From the NCBI GenBank assembly GCA_015501595.1, contig JADNRX010000321.1:1-61813 (forward strand): a stretch of DNA of 61,813 bases. Direction: 5' to 3'. The translations under genes were made by a program, and so were the position numbers. The notes beneath the pieces are model-generated. The model saw only the letters and a program-made list of their open reading frames with translations, ran no database searches and was not told the DNA's origin. Shown piece after piece: positions 1-9,984 of this stretch. The stretch is from Hymenopellis radicata (taxonomy: Eukaryota > Basidiomycota > Agaricomycetes > Agaricales > Physalacriaceae). Every line of letters begins with the position of its first letter. The first letter of the stretch is position 1.

Positions 1-101
1 ATGGTGATACATACATTCTGGTAGACACATGAGAAATTAGCGCCACATATGTATTCACGCTCACCTGAATCCATTCGATAAGCCTACTAGACTTTCCCGG
101 C

Positions 102-315
102 TCACAACTTTGCAAACCCTTCAGTCAACTCCTGCACCTCGCCGTCTGATTCTGTGTCTTCGACCACAGTAAACCAGTCATCATCGAGCTGCTGAACCAT
201 GTTCTTCCAATCCAGGACAATATGTGCTTCTCCTTGATAGTCTCGAAAGTCCTCAAAAATATTCCAAGGCATGAGATCTTCTGAAAGGATCACATCCATC
301 AGTAAGTACCCACCT
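102..315 (-). pseudogene. C-terminal exon of an unrecognised gene
   Basis: A minus-strand frame ends in an acidic stretch finishing ELTEGFAKL and a stop. The last ~65 residues, from LLMDVILSEDL on, have normal coding composition and are rich in D, E and W. Upstream the frame runs into the CCATAC foldback repeat at 318-480, where the translation becomes a string of W, M and H that does not look like protein. I read this as the last exon of a gene whose 5' part is replaced by or separated from it by the repeat. No family was recognised. It could instead be a chance frame, since only about 70 residues support it. Confidence 0.3.
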
Positions 316-317
316 GT

Positions 318-480
318 ATGGTTGGTATGTTTCCATACAAACCATGCGAACCATACAGCCATGTTCGTGTATGGCGACATAAAGTGACCTGCATCACGCC
401 ATACATGCCGCCGACACCAGACATACGAAGCCATACATCCCAACCATACAGCACCATACTGTCTATACAATACTCATTTC
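318..480. repeat. CCATAC/GTATGG foldback repeat
   Basis: The stretch contains many CCATAC units on this strand, several paired with GTATGG in the opposite sense, so it can fold on itself. A related, shorter stretch lies at about 1530-1640. Both end next to a similar motif, CATACGG or CATACAG followed by a TGGG..TTACTGATG run. This suggests a small dispersed foldback element rather than a simple microsatellite. No clear target duplication was found. Confidence 0.45.
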
Positions 481-523
481 AGGCTTCATCGCTCAATCGA
501 CTCATAGCACAGATAGAATAAAA

Positions 524-1529
524 TAAAATAACGCGTGTATTGCCATCGACTACGTACTATACACAATCTACCATAAATATGAATGCGACGCACCACACTG
601 GTAAACTGGTAGAGGCGCACAGGGAGTGTGGGTGGGTGGCGCGTGCTTGCGGAGAATATTGCTCTGGGTGTCCCGTCGCCAGCGGTGGTCACGAAAGTAC
701 CTGCAGATAGATAAGAGCGGGGGAAAAGCAACTGGGAGGCCTTACCTTGACCGTGTACTTGCACTCGGGACCTTCGCCTCACTGCTGACCTCCTGCAAGT
801 CATTCTTGTCCTCGGTCGTACCATTGTCCCATGCCTATCGTCCTGGGTCGCCTCACGGTCCTCAATTCTCGTTGATGCTGCCTATGGATCCTTGTCCTTG
901 TCCTGGTCCCAGTACCCAGTGTCATCGCCTTCGTCGTGACCATGGTCCTTGTCGACATCGTGGTACTCGTAGGCGGCACCATCGTGGCAGCTTCGTGGTC
1001 CTCGTCGTTGGTCCTCGTAGCCACAGCTCGCTCGTCCACGCCGCGCATCAGAATCGTAGTCAGAACAGTATCATCGCGCCTCGAAATGGACATGACCGCC
1101 TCGCTGAGATCGTCGCCACCTCGTAGGATCGTGATTGCCTTGCTCCCATCGCTTCGGAGTCGTCGCTATCCTCGTCCTCGCAGCCCGTTCGCGACCTATG
1201 TTCGTCCAGTAGTAGAATTGCGCGCGATGGTGCACGGGATCCGTGAGTGAGAAACTAGCGTGAACGAAGGCGTATAAGCATCATCTAGTGGGATGGAGGT
1301 GATGGGGATGGTAAGAAAAGACTTAACGAAAAACTAAAACCAACATGCACATGATCGATTGCGTGCTCACGCACAGACCATGCGCCTCGGACCGGTCCAT
1401 AACCGGATCCGTCATCCTACTTTCATTGACTTCGACGACGAGCAACAGACAACTTCAGCACTATTACACTGGAGCTAAAACATTGCATTTTGAATGACTC
1501 CTTGATTATCTTCCAAGAAGTAAGTATGG
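524..1529. other. Gene-free, CGTCGTC-rich stretch with dispersed repeat copy a
   Basis: No convincing gene is seen. Low-complexity TCGTCGT/TCCTCG runs at about 880-1200 create open frames on both strands rich in R, S, T and H. From about 1300 to 1400 it carries one copy of a dispersed repeat whose core reads CAACATGCAC..GATTGCGTGCTC. The same core recurs near 21075 and, more diverged, near 8400. Confidence 0.5.
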
Positions 1530-1679
1530 CAACTCTGCCGATGTATGGCTGCAGGGCTTTCTGGCTCTGTATGGCACGTCTAGCACCATGCCGCGCCATA
1601 CACCATACTGCGCCATGCACCACCATACGGATGGGAATTTACTGATGTCGAGGAGCTCCATCTCCAAACTGAGAGCATA

Positions 1680-2199
1680 CTGTACTCTTTCGACCGCATT
1701 TTCACATACTGTACCATTTCAATCAATTCGTTGGTCACGGGTCACAGAGGACCCAAATCCGACGAAATGTCACAGGGGTCACGCGTCCCAGAGCTATCCG
1801 ACGAATTCACCAGGTGAAAATGGCCCGGAAATGCACCAAAATCAGCCCAAAAGTCGGAAAAATGACGAAATTTTTCCCCGGTCACGGCACCTTCGGCGCC
1901 GCGACGAATTCAAATTTTCGTCGCCCCGGTCACAGGTCACACGGGGCAACGAATTGAATGAAATTATACAGTAACGCGTCACGCGGGTCTGTGAAGCGAA
2001 GATCCAGGTACAGCATAACGCATCACGGACCCCAAAACTTGTTAGTGTTCGCTTAAATAGGCAATTTTTTCGCTCCGGCTGGCGCCGGAGCCTCCATATA
2101 TAGTAATTCACATGATTTTTGTGCCTAATGAAGATGTTCCCTACATCTTCACGACCATAACGTGTCACAGGCCGTGAAGATACGGTCGAAAGAGTACAG
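1680..2199. mobile_element. MITE-B1, TA-flanked, interrupted by MITE-A1
   Basis: The ends are inverted copies starting CTGTACTCTTTCGACCG, and TA lies directly outside both (1678-1679 and 2200-2201), as expected for a Tc1/mariner-type element. Without the inserted MITE-A1 and its TA the element is 255 bp, too short to code for a transposase. The centre has a GC-rich hairpin, GCTCCGGC at 2072-2079 pairing with GCCGGAGC at 2084-2091. The same architecture occurs at 19630-19873 and 22137-22389. Confidence 0.85.
1709..1971. mobile_element. MITE-A1, nested in MITE-B1
   Basis: A 263-bp non-coding element. Its inverted ends start CTGTACCATTTCAATC on the left and CTGTATAATTTCATTC on the right, then share CAATTCGTTG. 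TA flanks both sides (1707-1708, 1972-1973). Inside are GTCACGGGTCACAG-like and CGACGAAAT motifs in both orientations. It sits 29 bp from the left end of MITE-B1, so it is the younger insertion. Confidence 0.85.
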
Positions 2200-2257
2200 T
2201 ACTCTGCCGTGGGCACATAGAAAGTAGCGGCTGTGACAGGAGTCTCCGGCCCCAGTA

Positions 2258-2490
2258 CTGTACAATTTCAATCAATTCGTCGCACGGTGTGACCTGTGAC
2301 CAGGGCGACGAAATTTTCGTTTCGTCAGATTACCTTATTTGGTAATTGCCGATGCGGCGGAGCTGCGTCGGGAGGCTGGCGGGGCCCCGCCAGGGTTTTT
2401 TTTCGCGAAATTTTGTGTGACACTTGTGACTTTTCGTCGATTCACAGGTCCTTGTGACCTGTGACCAACGAATTGATTGAATTACTACAG
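2258..2490. mobile_element. MITE-A2, second copy of the MITE-A family
   Basis: A 233-bp element with ends CTGTACAATTTCAATCAATT and, inverted, CTGTAGTAATTCAATCAATT, both continuing CGT. TA lies at 2256-2257 and 2491-2492. Its GTGACCTGTGACC motifs match those in MITE-A1. The centre holds a strong GC-rich palindrome, CTGGCGGGGCCCCGCCAG. It has no coding capacity and starts only 57 bp after MITE-B1. Confidence 0.85.
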
Positions 2491-2492
2491 TA

Positions 2493-4589
2493 CCACTGAA
2501 AGGAGGTGGAGCGTAAGCATGAGAACAATATCGAGCGGAAGTTTGAGCCCCGCGTTCATCAGGAAAAACCCACATTGCCATATTATACGTAAGTAGTCAT
2601 AGATAATCTCTAAAATGGTCTAAATAGTGCTAGAATAGCAGATCTCAGCATTTATGTCTAAAATGCACACTTATGCCCTTCCCCCTTGCCATATTAGACA
2701 CTTTTAGATGTAGATTACACATAAGTTACATCAGAGTTATACATTAATTAGCTGCTACTTTAGACTCATATTAGACTGTTTTATCACACAATATAAGGAT
2801 AGAGAAAATGTTGATAGCATTGCGAGCAAAGCAGGTATCAAAGTAAGCTATGTGTACATAGATGATATAGTATGAGGACTGAAGAGATGATGTTGTATAT
2901 ATACTATAGGTAGCTGTCCGATTTACTCCTCGTCCATCACAGATTGCACCTGCTTCCCAGCCACACTCGCCGTCGTAGTAGGCGCAGTCGATTTTGTTGG
3001 ACCCGGCAGCCGTCACGTCTGGGTATGGATACGACAGCAATTTGAAGATAGTCTTGCATCTGGCCGGGCATCAGGACAACGTGCTGCCGACGAGGTTGCC
3101 ATGCCGCGCGGGCCATGCTATACAGAAGCATTACACGGAGAGGTAAAATAGAATAGAAAAACACACACTCTATCCTCCGTCTCGTCCGGCGGCGGCTTCA
3201 GGGCCTCATCGAGCGGGTCCATTGCCACGAGCATCTACAATGCAGGTAGGCCTCAGCGTATGTGTGTTAGGGTTCGGCGTCATCGTTCGTAGTTCAATCC
3301 AAGGATGTCATGCGTCGAGTATGAAAAAGTGGGTGAAGGCACCCGGCTCGAAGCACGCGAACGCGTATGCGACGACGGGCTGTGTGCTGTAGAGTATCAA
3401 GTCTCCTTCTCCGCCTGTGAGCGCAATCGAAGAAACACGCGCGTGTATGAACGTGTCGCAGAACCAGAGATTCGTAGAAGGACTGAAGCAGCACAACCAG
3501 TATTCCCGCATGGGAGAGGAACACGTCCAGAAGGAAGGGTTCTGGAGATCGATCCTCTTTGACAGGTAATGCCGCGAGGGCTTGGGGAGGCGACTTTCGC
3601 AGGACATGACCTCGACGTATACATTTATAATCTTCGGTCGAAGGAGGTGTCAGAGGAGTGCGTGGTGCAGGCTTGAGGTCGCCGTGTTCGGGTAGTCGTC
3701 GTATCGTTAGCTCAAGGTCGCCATGTCGTGGGGCTGGAGGTCGCCGTCCTGGTCGCCATGTCCTAGTGGTCGTGTTCACCGTGTTCTAGCAGTCGTGTTC
3801 GCCGTGTTCTAGTGGTTGGGTCACCGTGTTCGCTGTATGCAGTAGCCGTGTCGTCGTGCTTGCAGTGGCCATGCCGTCGTGGTCGCAGTCACCATGCCGT
3901 CGGGCTCTGAGTCCCCAGGTCGTCCGCATCCTGCAGGCAGGGCAAAGATGAGAGAGAGAAAGAAAGAAGCAATGGACTTCGATTATCCAAAACCGAGTAT
4001 CCCTAACCCTTGTCGCCGTCGTCGTGCTCGCTGACTGGTACCGCCGCCGCTGTTGCCACGGCTGTTGCTCGCCATTGTCACTGTCATTGTTGTTGAACTC
4101 CCTCGCTTCGTCCTCCTCGCGTCCGTGATTGCTTGCTGGTGTCAGGAGGTTGTCGTCCAGGCTGCTTGTGAGCCGGTGCTCGGGCGTCCGATATGAGAGT
4201 GTGGGGGAAGAAGATAAGCGTCATTGGGTGAAATCGTCGTCGAATCGTCGCCGCCCAGAAGTCGTGCGGCTCTCTTTAGAACGGTGGGTTTGCTCGGCGG
4301 GGAGAGGAAGGAGAAGTCATTGTTGACACGGCGACAAAGCAGAATGGAGGGAGCCTGCAGCAAAATTTGAGTGGAAGGTACAAATAATGAAAAAATACGG
4401 ACCTTCTTGGGCTGGAAGCGTCCAGGCCTGGCTGTAATTTTTGGGGTCCAGTAGTGGTTATAACCCCAATGGCTCTTGCCTAGAAAAGTGGTTATAACCA
4501 GTCAGCTCAGAGTAACCCTAGGGCTGTCTGGTAACCCTAGTACACGTCCCAGTATCTATCTAGCAATATTCATCAATCCGTTGATTAAA
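2493..4589. other. Gene-free stretch with low complexity and dispersed repeat copy b
   Basis: No gene is supported. An AT-rich part (2580-2920) has repeated short runs such as TCTAAAATG and TTAGAC. From 3650 to 4120 it is rich in CGCCATGTCGT/CCGTGTTC-like units that give long but unconvincing R-, P- and H-rich frames. Around 4170-4190 the 16-mer GAGCCGGTGCTCGGGC is identical to one near 8320, marking a dispersed repeat. A TGGTTATAACC motif occurs near 4455 and 4488 and again near 8040-8080. Confidence 0.4.
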
Positions 4590-5430
4590 TATTGTTCACC
4601 ACGGATTTGGGGTGTGTGATCGGGACATCCCCTTTTGGTTCCGGCATCTCGGCATCGTATCTCTCCAGGTCGGGGCTCCCGCCGCCGTTGGGCGCGCTGT
4701 GTGCGCTCTACGGCTTCATGCATTTGTATACACACCTATCTAGTTATTATATACCTGTAGATACCAAAAACATCCTGTTTCAGGCCTGTTAATAGTTGGA
4801 TGCGCACTGGATACCGTTGGCCCGGCAACTCGGCACCAACCCGTTTTGGATTGGCGGGCCCAGCTTCCCGCCGCCATTGGACGGGCTGTGCGGGCTCTAC
4901 CGCTCCATGCATTTGCATACACACATATGTAGTTATTAGCTACCTGTGGACACTGAAAACACTATGTTTCAAGGTTGTTAATCGTTGGATGCGCTCTAAA
5001 AGCTGGATACCGTTGACACGGCAACTCGGCACCAACCCGTTTTGGGTTGGCGCCTTCAGCTTCCCGCCCCCGTTGGGCGCGCTGTACGCGCTGCATGCTC
5101 ACAAAAAAATACAGGCTGTTTCTTGAACCCGTCATCCTTCCATTGATACTACATATGTCTAATTTGCTCCCTGAGAATCGCTGGATGCAACATTCTCGAT
5201 ACGCGTTGATTCGGCACGCCGGCACCCGCCTGCCTACTGGGTGCGGCTCCCGCTCTCGTTGGGCGCGCTATATACCCTCAATATTCCCTCCATGTCTTCC
5301 GTGGTGTTATGGCTCTCTTCTGATATGCAGTTCATGTATTTTACTACCTGAGAATGGTTGGATGCGGCCTGGATACCGTTCATCGGGCATCTCGGCGTAC
5401 GGTATCATCACCATTGACGGGCAGTCTGAG
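4590..5430. repeat. Degenerate tandem repeat, ~190-bp unit, about five copies
   Basis: The anchor GTTGGATGCG (or GCTGGATGCA) occurs at 4795, 4984, 5180 and 5357, giving periods of 189, 196 and 177 bp. A fifth, incomplete copy lies upstream from about 4590. Shared blocks in each unit are CTGGATACCGTT, CGGCA[AC][CT]TCGGCA, a CTTCCCGCC..GTTGGGCGCGC segment, and a CATGCAT..ACACA..TAGTTATTA segment. Short frames in it are side effects of the repetition. The unit matches no RNA or gene that I recognise. Confidence 0.75.
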
Positions 5431-8400
5431 TGTCTCCTTAGATCCCAGTAGCTTTTACAACTCATTTTCAATGAAAATGAGCCTCGAACAGCTGTTCTAT
5501 GTTTTCCTGCTACCATCGTTACCCAAATGGACCGTCATCAGTCAAGACTAAGAATAGACCAAGCAGGGTATTCCGGCTGTTCGATATCCGGTCAGAAATC
5601 CCGACGCGCGTTGTACGGGATGGCGGGCCTCCACCGCATCGGAATGATGCCTTACATTCAAGTGAATGTATTCTGCTTGGGCCACGCACAAATTCGGGCA
5701 GCTCCGAGGCTGCAAGATTTTGATCCCATAAATGTCTTAAGAGTGCATTAGCCGGGGAAATCAGTCGGGCGGGCAGCGCTCGGTGTGGCGGCATAGGATC
5801 GCCCAGATATATATCGGAAAATTCAATCAGTTTCGGCCTTTATCGAAGCGCACCTGGTACCTGACGGTCCGCTGTCTCAAAAAGTAAAAGTCCAATAAAA
5901 GTCTGAAGAACTCAAAATCCAAGGTAGATACACTACGCTATTGTACTCCTTACCTTTGCACATCGACTGTGAGCTACCTCTGTTTACCACTTTTTGGAGC
6001 ACTTACCTGGGATCAAACCAAATGGTATGTAGCCTTCTTCTCATTATTGAATTTATTTAATTTGAGTTGTAGACTCGCCTACAGATGCTAGAAATGTCGG
6101 TTCATCGTCGAAAGCATCGCCAGCGTCAAGAACCCGCTCACTCGTCAAATGTCTTATTTTCGACCTCAATCTCCATTGCCCTGCCCTCCCTGGGACCTCT
6201 CCTAGGCCCTCCATACAACGACGTGCGCTATGAGCGATTGCACCGCCGCCGAGAGCCTCGTCATTGCGAGGTGTCCAAATCGGGCAGTCATTTCTCCCTC
6301 TGACCACGACCTCGATCTCATTGTCTTGCCTCAGACGATGATTTTCTTTCCCGCCGGCGCCGGATTCAACCGTGCTACGGAGCCATGCACCTCGTCGCCA
6401 AAGCACGCGGATCGTGGACGACGTGCAACGACAGCAGCGGCGCCTCTTTGAAATTCCTTCCCTCAGCCAACATCGCTTTATTCCCCAAGCGCAGCCGCTC
6501 TGTGCAGGAGATTGCTCACATGTCGGCCTTCAAGATGCGAAAAGGAGGCTATAGAAGGGATAACGGGCGTGTTTTAGCATTGCTGGTCTGCTGGCGTTGA
6601 CGATGGATCAGGTGCGCTCTCTTTTAATTGTCTTTTCTACTTCCACCCTCTCCCCAGATCTTATGCTCATCAGCGCTTCAGCCTTGTACAAACCCAATCC
6701 GGCACCATTGGACGACGCTGCCGCCCATCATTGAGACGGACGCTCCGTCCCGTTGTTGGCAAGGCGTTTCTGCGACAAGGACGACAACGTGACGCCTGCA
6801 CCAGCCACAGCGTCGCGTTGGCGGATACAGCGGGCGTCGACAATTCCCAAAGCCATCAGAAAGGTATTGGAACGTCGTCGTCGTCTGCTGGCGACGATGA
6901 CAAATCGGGTGCGTTTATTTACTCATTAAACATATCTGAACGCTTTCATAGTTGCTGACCCGTTCGGCCCAGTGGATACACAACACTTCAAAAACAATCG
7001 CATTCCGACGACTCTCGCCCCTATCGACCTGGCTGGATGATCCCATGCTTTCGTTTATCCCCCTCGTTAATTGGTAACCTCGGGAGGTTCGAATCCTCCG
7101 AGGGGGAATCATCATGCACCCCGTATGCCATCAGCAGGAGCTCGCTCTTTCTGAACTGCGCCCATCGCGATGTTTACGTCGCCGCGATACGGACAACGCA
7201 CAGGCCATGGTCCGTGCGTCGATGACGTAGGGCCGCGCGTCCTTTCGTCGTTCCACCACCCAGCCCAGACGTTCGTCTACCCTACGAAGCCAACCAATGG
7301 GCCTCTCTGTTCAGTCTTATCTGCTTCCTTCTTCCGCTGAGCTATTTTACTCCGGAGCAATCACCCGGAAACAATAATGCGAGCTCGACAGCGGGGAGCC
7401 GCATAAACGACTCCAGCACTCGATTCCTGTGGGCGTGACTGGAGCAGCGACAGCATTTGCGATGTGCTTTGTGCACGATAAGGTACGTACAACCCAGCCC
7501 GTCGCGCTGCGCAGCTACTTTTTGATTCCTAGTCTGTACCCATCGACCGCTAGAAAGGCTCCCTTCTTCCTACTCCCAGGCTGGCTTCTCCTCCTGCCCA
7601 CACCGATGTTCCCTCCCCCTTCCATACCGTCATGTTTTGGGTCAGCATTGTCAAATTTTGGGGTGTGGTATGCGGGCCGCACACTTGTGCTGCACGCGCC
7701 CGCTCCAAAAACCTGGCTATACCTGGCTACGGACTGGTATATTGTATAACACGGAATATTCGCCCCCGCTCGCCAGCCGTCGCTGTGCGCATCGTATCCT
7801 ATTCATGCCGCCATTTTTAGCACATCTTCCGTATTTAGATAATTTAATGTGTCCCGTTCCGGACAGCTTCGTCTATTTGTCACGTTCCCGAGGTTTATTG
7901 AGGCATGCATACTACTTTTAGACGTTAAGACCTAGTCAATAGTCCCGGTATAGGTGTTTTTTCAAGTGGGTCAGTTGAACCCGGGCCTAGTGGTTGTAAC
8001 CGCCGATTGGGGTTGGAAATGGGCTCGTTCACACCCGTTATAACCACTGATGGAGGCAAGTGACTTTGGGTTATAACCACCGGTCACCCCCAAGGTCTGC
8101 TGCAATGGTTGAAGCGTCCGCGACGCCTTCCAGCCCAAGGAAAAACTCCTCGCCTCATTGTAGGGCGTGAACATGACGGCGCGGGGCTCCTTCAGACTCT
8201 TGAAGCCCGTCATCGTCGTCTGGAAGTGCTGCTGCTCATCCGCGTTGCTCGTCGAGAGAGCAGAACGCGTAAAGTCGTCCTCAAGGCTGTCAGGTTGGTA
8301 CTGCCGTTGTCGTTCAACGCGAGCCGGTGCTCGGGCATGCGGTAAGATTGGGAGTGGAAGAGGCTAAGGGGATGAGACGGACTTAGAGAAATCAAAAGTA

Positions 8401-9206
8401 AACATGCACGTGGCTCGGTTGCTCTGGGCCGAGGAACCGACGCGTAAGCGTTTGACAAAGTCCGATCATGCACCTCTCTCCTCCACCCCACCATTCAGTG
8501 GCAACAGCTGTCGCCACTGTCGCTCAGATGTCCGTCGGGCCACCTCTGGGGTGGTGATATGGGCTTTGACTGTGTGCAGGAGCCCTCCGGATCAGGCATT
8601 TGGCATTTTTGGGGGTCCTGCGACGTTGGCTCTGGCTTTGTGCCGAGCTGGCTGCTGTCTCTAGGATGACGCGGACGCAGACAACGCCCACGAACGACAT
8701 GGGCGAAGATGATGATGCCTCGATGCCAAGGATGACAACAACGACGCGTCCAGAATGGCGACGACGACGTGTCAAGGATGTGGACCCCACGACTACCACG
8801 CCCTCCTCCTCCTTCATACCACTTTCCCCACTACGCCCACCTGTATCACTCCCTCCCATCACCACCCTCAGTCCCTGCTCATGCACGGCTGAGTGTCCCC
8901 GTGCCATTGCCCGGGGATGCTCGCCGGGCATGAATGGATTTTGAGGTGGTGACCCGCGAGTTGACTCAACCTGTCTGACAAGTCAATCGGAGTCGAGTCA
9001 ACGGCGGATCACAAGTAATTGCTTACCAGGTTGCGAGTCAATGGTCATACCCAAGTATGTCTAATTCTGATTGTACTTGACCGACATATGTATAAGCCCT
9101 TATGGTGGTTGTGTATAATTGATTATTCATTCATCTTCTGCTATGTTATTGCTATGAACTGTATAAAATGGTTCTAAAATGTTCTAAATTACTTGCTGCA
9201 GCCTGA
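5431..9206. other. Long gene-poor stretch; gene relics and dispersed repeat copy c
   Basis: No complete gene was found. Several 60-110-residue frames around 6050-6600 and 7430-7920 lack recognisable motifs and do not join through convincing splice sites. A tRNA-like hairpin lies at 7059-7107. At 8310-8430 there is a dispersed repeat copy carrying GAGCCGGTGCTCGGGC and, ~80 bp on, AACATGCACGTGG. The frames at 8524-8944 on both strands come from GACGACG-type low complexity. Confidence 0.4.
7059..7107 (+). ncRNA. tRNA-like fold lacking an anticodon arm
   Basis: GGTTCGAATCC at 7086-7096 matches the eukaryotic tRNA B-box consensus. GGAGG/CCTCC (7083-7087, 7095-7099) forms a five-pair T stem around a seven-base loop. 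The next seven bases, GAGGGGG (7100-7106), pair perfectly with CCCCCTC (7059-7065) as an acceptor stem. Between lies GTTA-ATTGG-TAAC, a possible D arm, then only four bases where an anticodon arm should be. The total is about 48 nt, too short for a nuclear tRNA. It may be a tRNA relic with the anticodon arm deleted, or a chance palindrome. Confidence 0.3.
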
Positions 9207-9868
9207 TTATGCATAAAAGGTACTAATTGGGCAATGTAGGTTTTTCCTGATGTTATGCAAGAATCGGACGAGGTCGGAGGCGATTTCCTCCGACGTCCGT
9301 TTTGTAAATTTCGACCGGCAGTCAGAACGCTGATTGTAGTACGACCCCTCCGTTCTAACCTTGCCATTTGAATCCACGAACTTTGTAACGTTCAACTCGA
9401 AGAACGATGGCAGACGGCCACAGATGTCCGACCACTCGATTTGGGCGAGAACAGCCTCACGCGGGATGCGGTCCTTCACCAAGACTTCTGACGAGCTCTT
9501 GGCGAAGGAGTTCCCGTCGGGTAGAGTGTAGGGACTTTCGGTAATCCTCCGCACGCTCTTGGCTAGGAGACGTCGCGAATCAATAACCAAGATTTTAGGT
9601 TGAATTTGACCTCTGATTGCGCGCCTCCCAGCCTCCCACATCGCCCATAGAAAGTCGGTACAGTAATTAACCGGTCCATTGTACACCGCCCCTCCTTAGT
9701 GAATAGCTGGGGTACGGGGAACCCGGTCCGGGTTGGGGTAGGGGTGACGTCGGGTAGGGTTCGGGTATCGGGCCGCATACCCTCGGATCACCCGGCAACC
9801 CTCTCCCACCCGTGTGCGCGGTGGCGCACTGTGCAGTTCATCGTGTAACTAAAGTTTGCCTCCGGGAA

Positions 9869-9875
9869 TATAAAA
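9869..9875 (+). promoter_or_regulatory. Probable TATA box of the hAT transposase gene
   Basis: TATAAAA lies about 110 bp upstream of the ATG at 9985, just inside the GGGTA-rich subterminal region of the element. Its position and sense suit the transposase gene. Confidence 0.45.
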
Positions 9876-9984
9876 TACTGTATTTCATATTTACTTTTAC
9901 TGTCCCAACTACATCCAAGCTCATCGTTCGCATCCAACCCTTCCCAAGTACATTTGTTCCTTCAGCTCAGTTCATTGGGCTCTG

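Noticed and set aside
9710..9780. GGGTA-rich stretch as interstitial telomere repeat
   Set aside because: It lies just inside the hAT end and has an inverted counterpart at 13920-14055, so it is subterminal element sequence.
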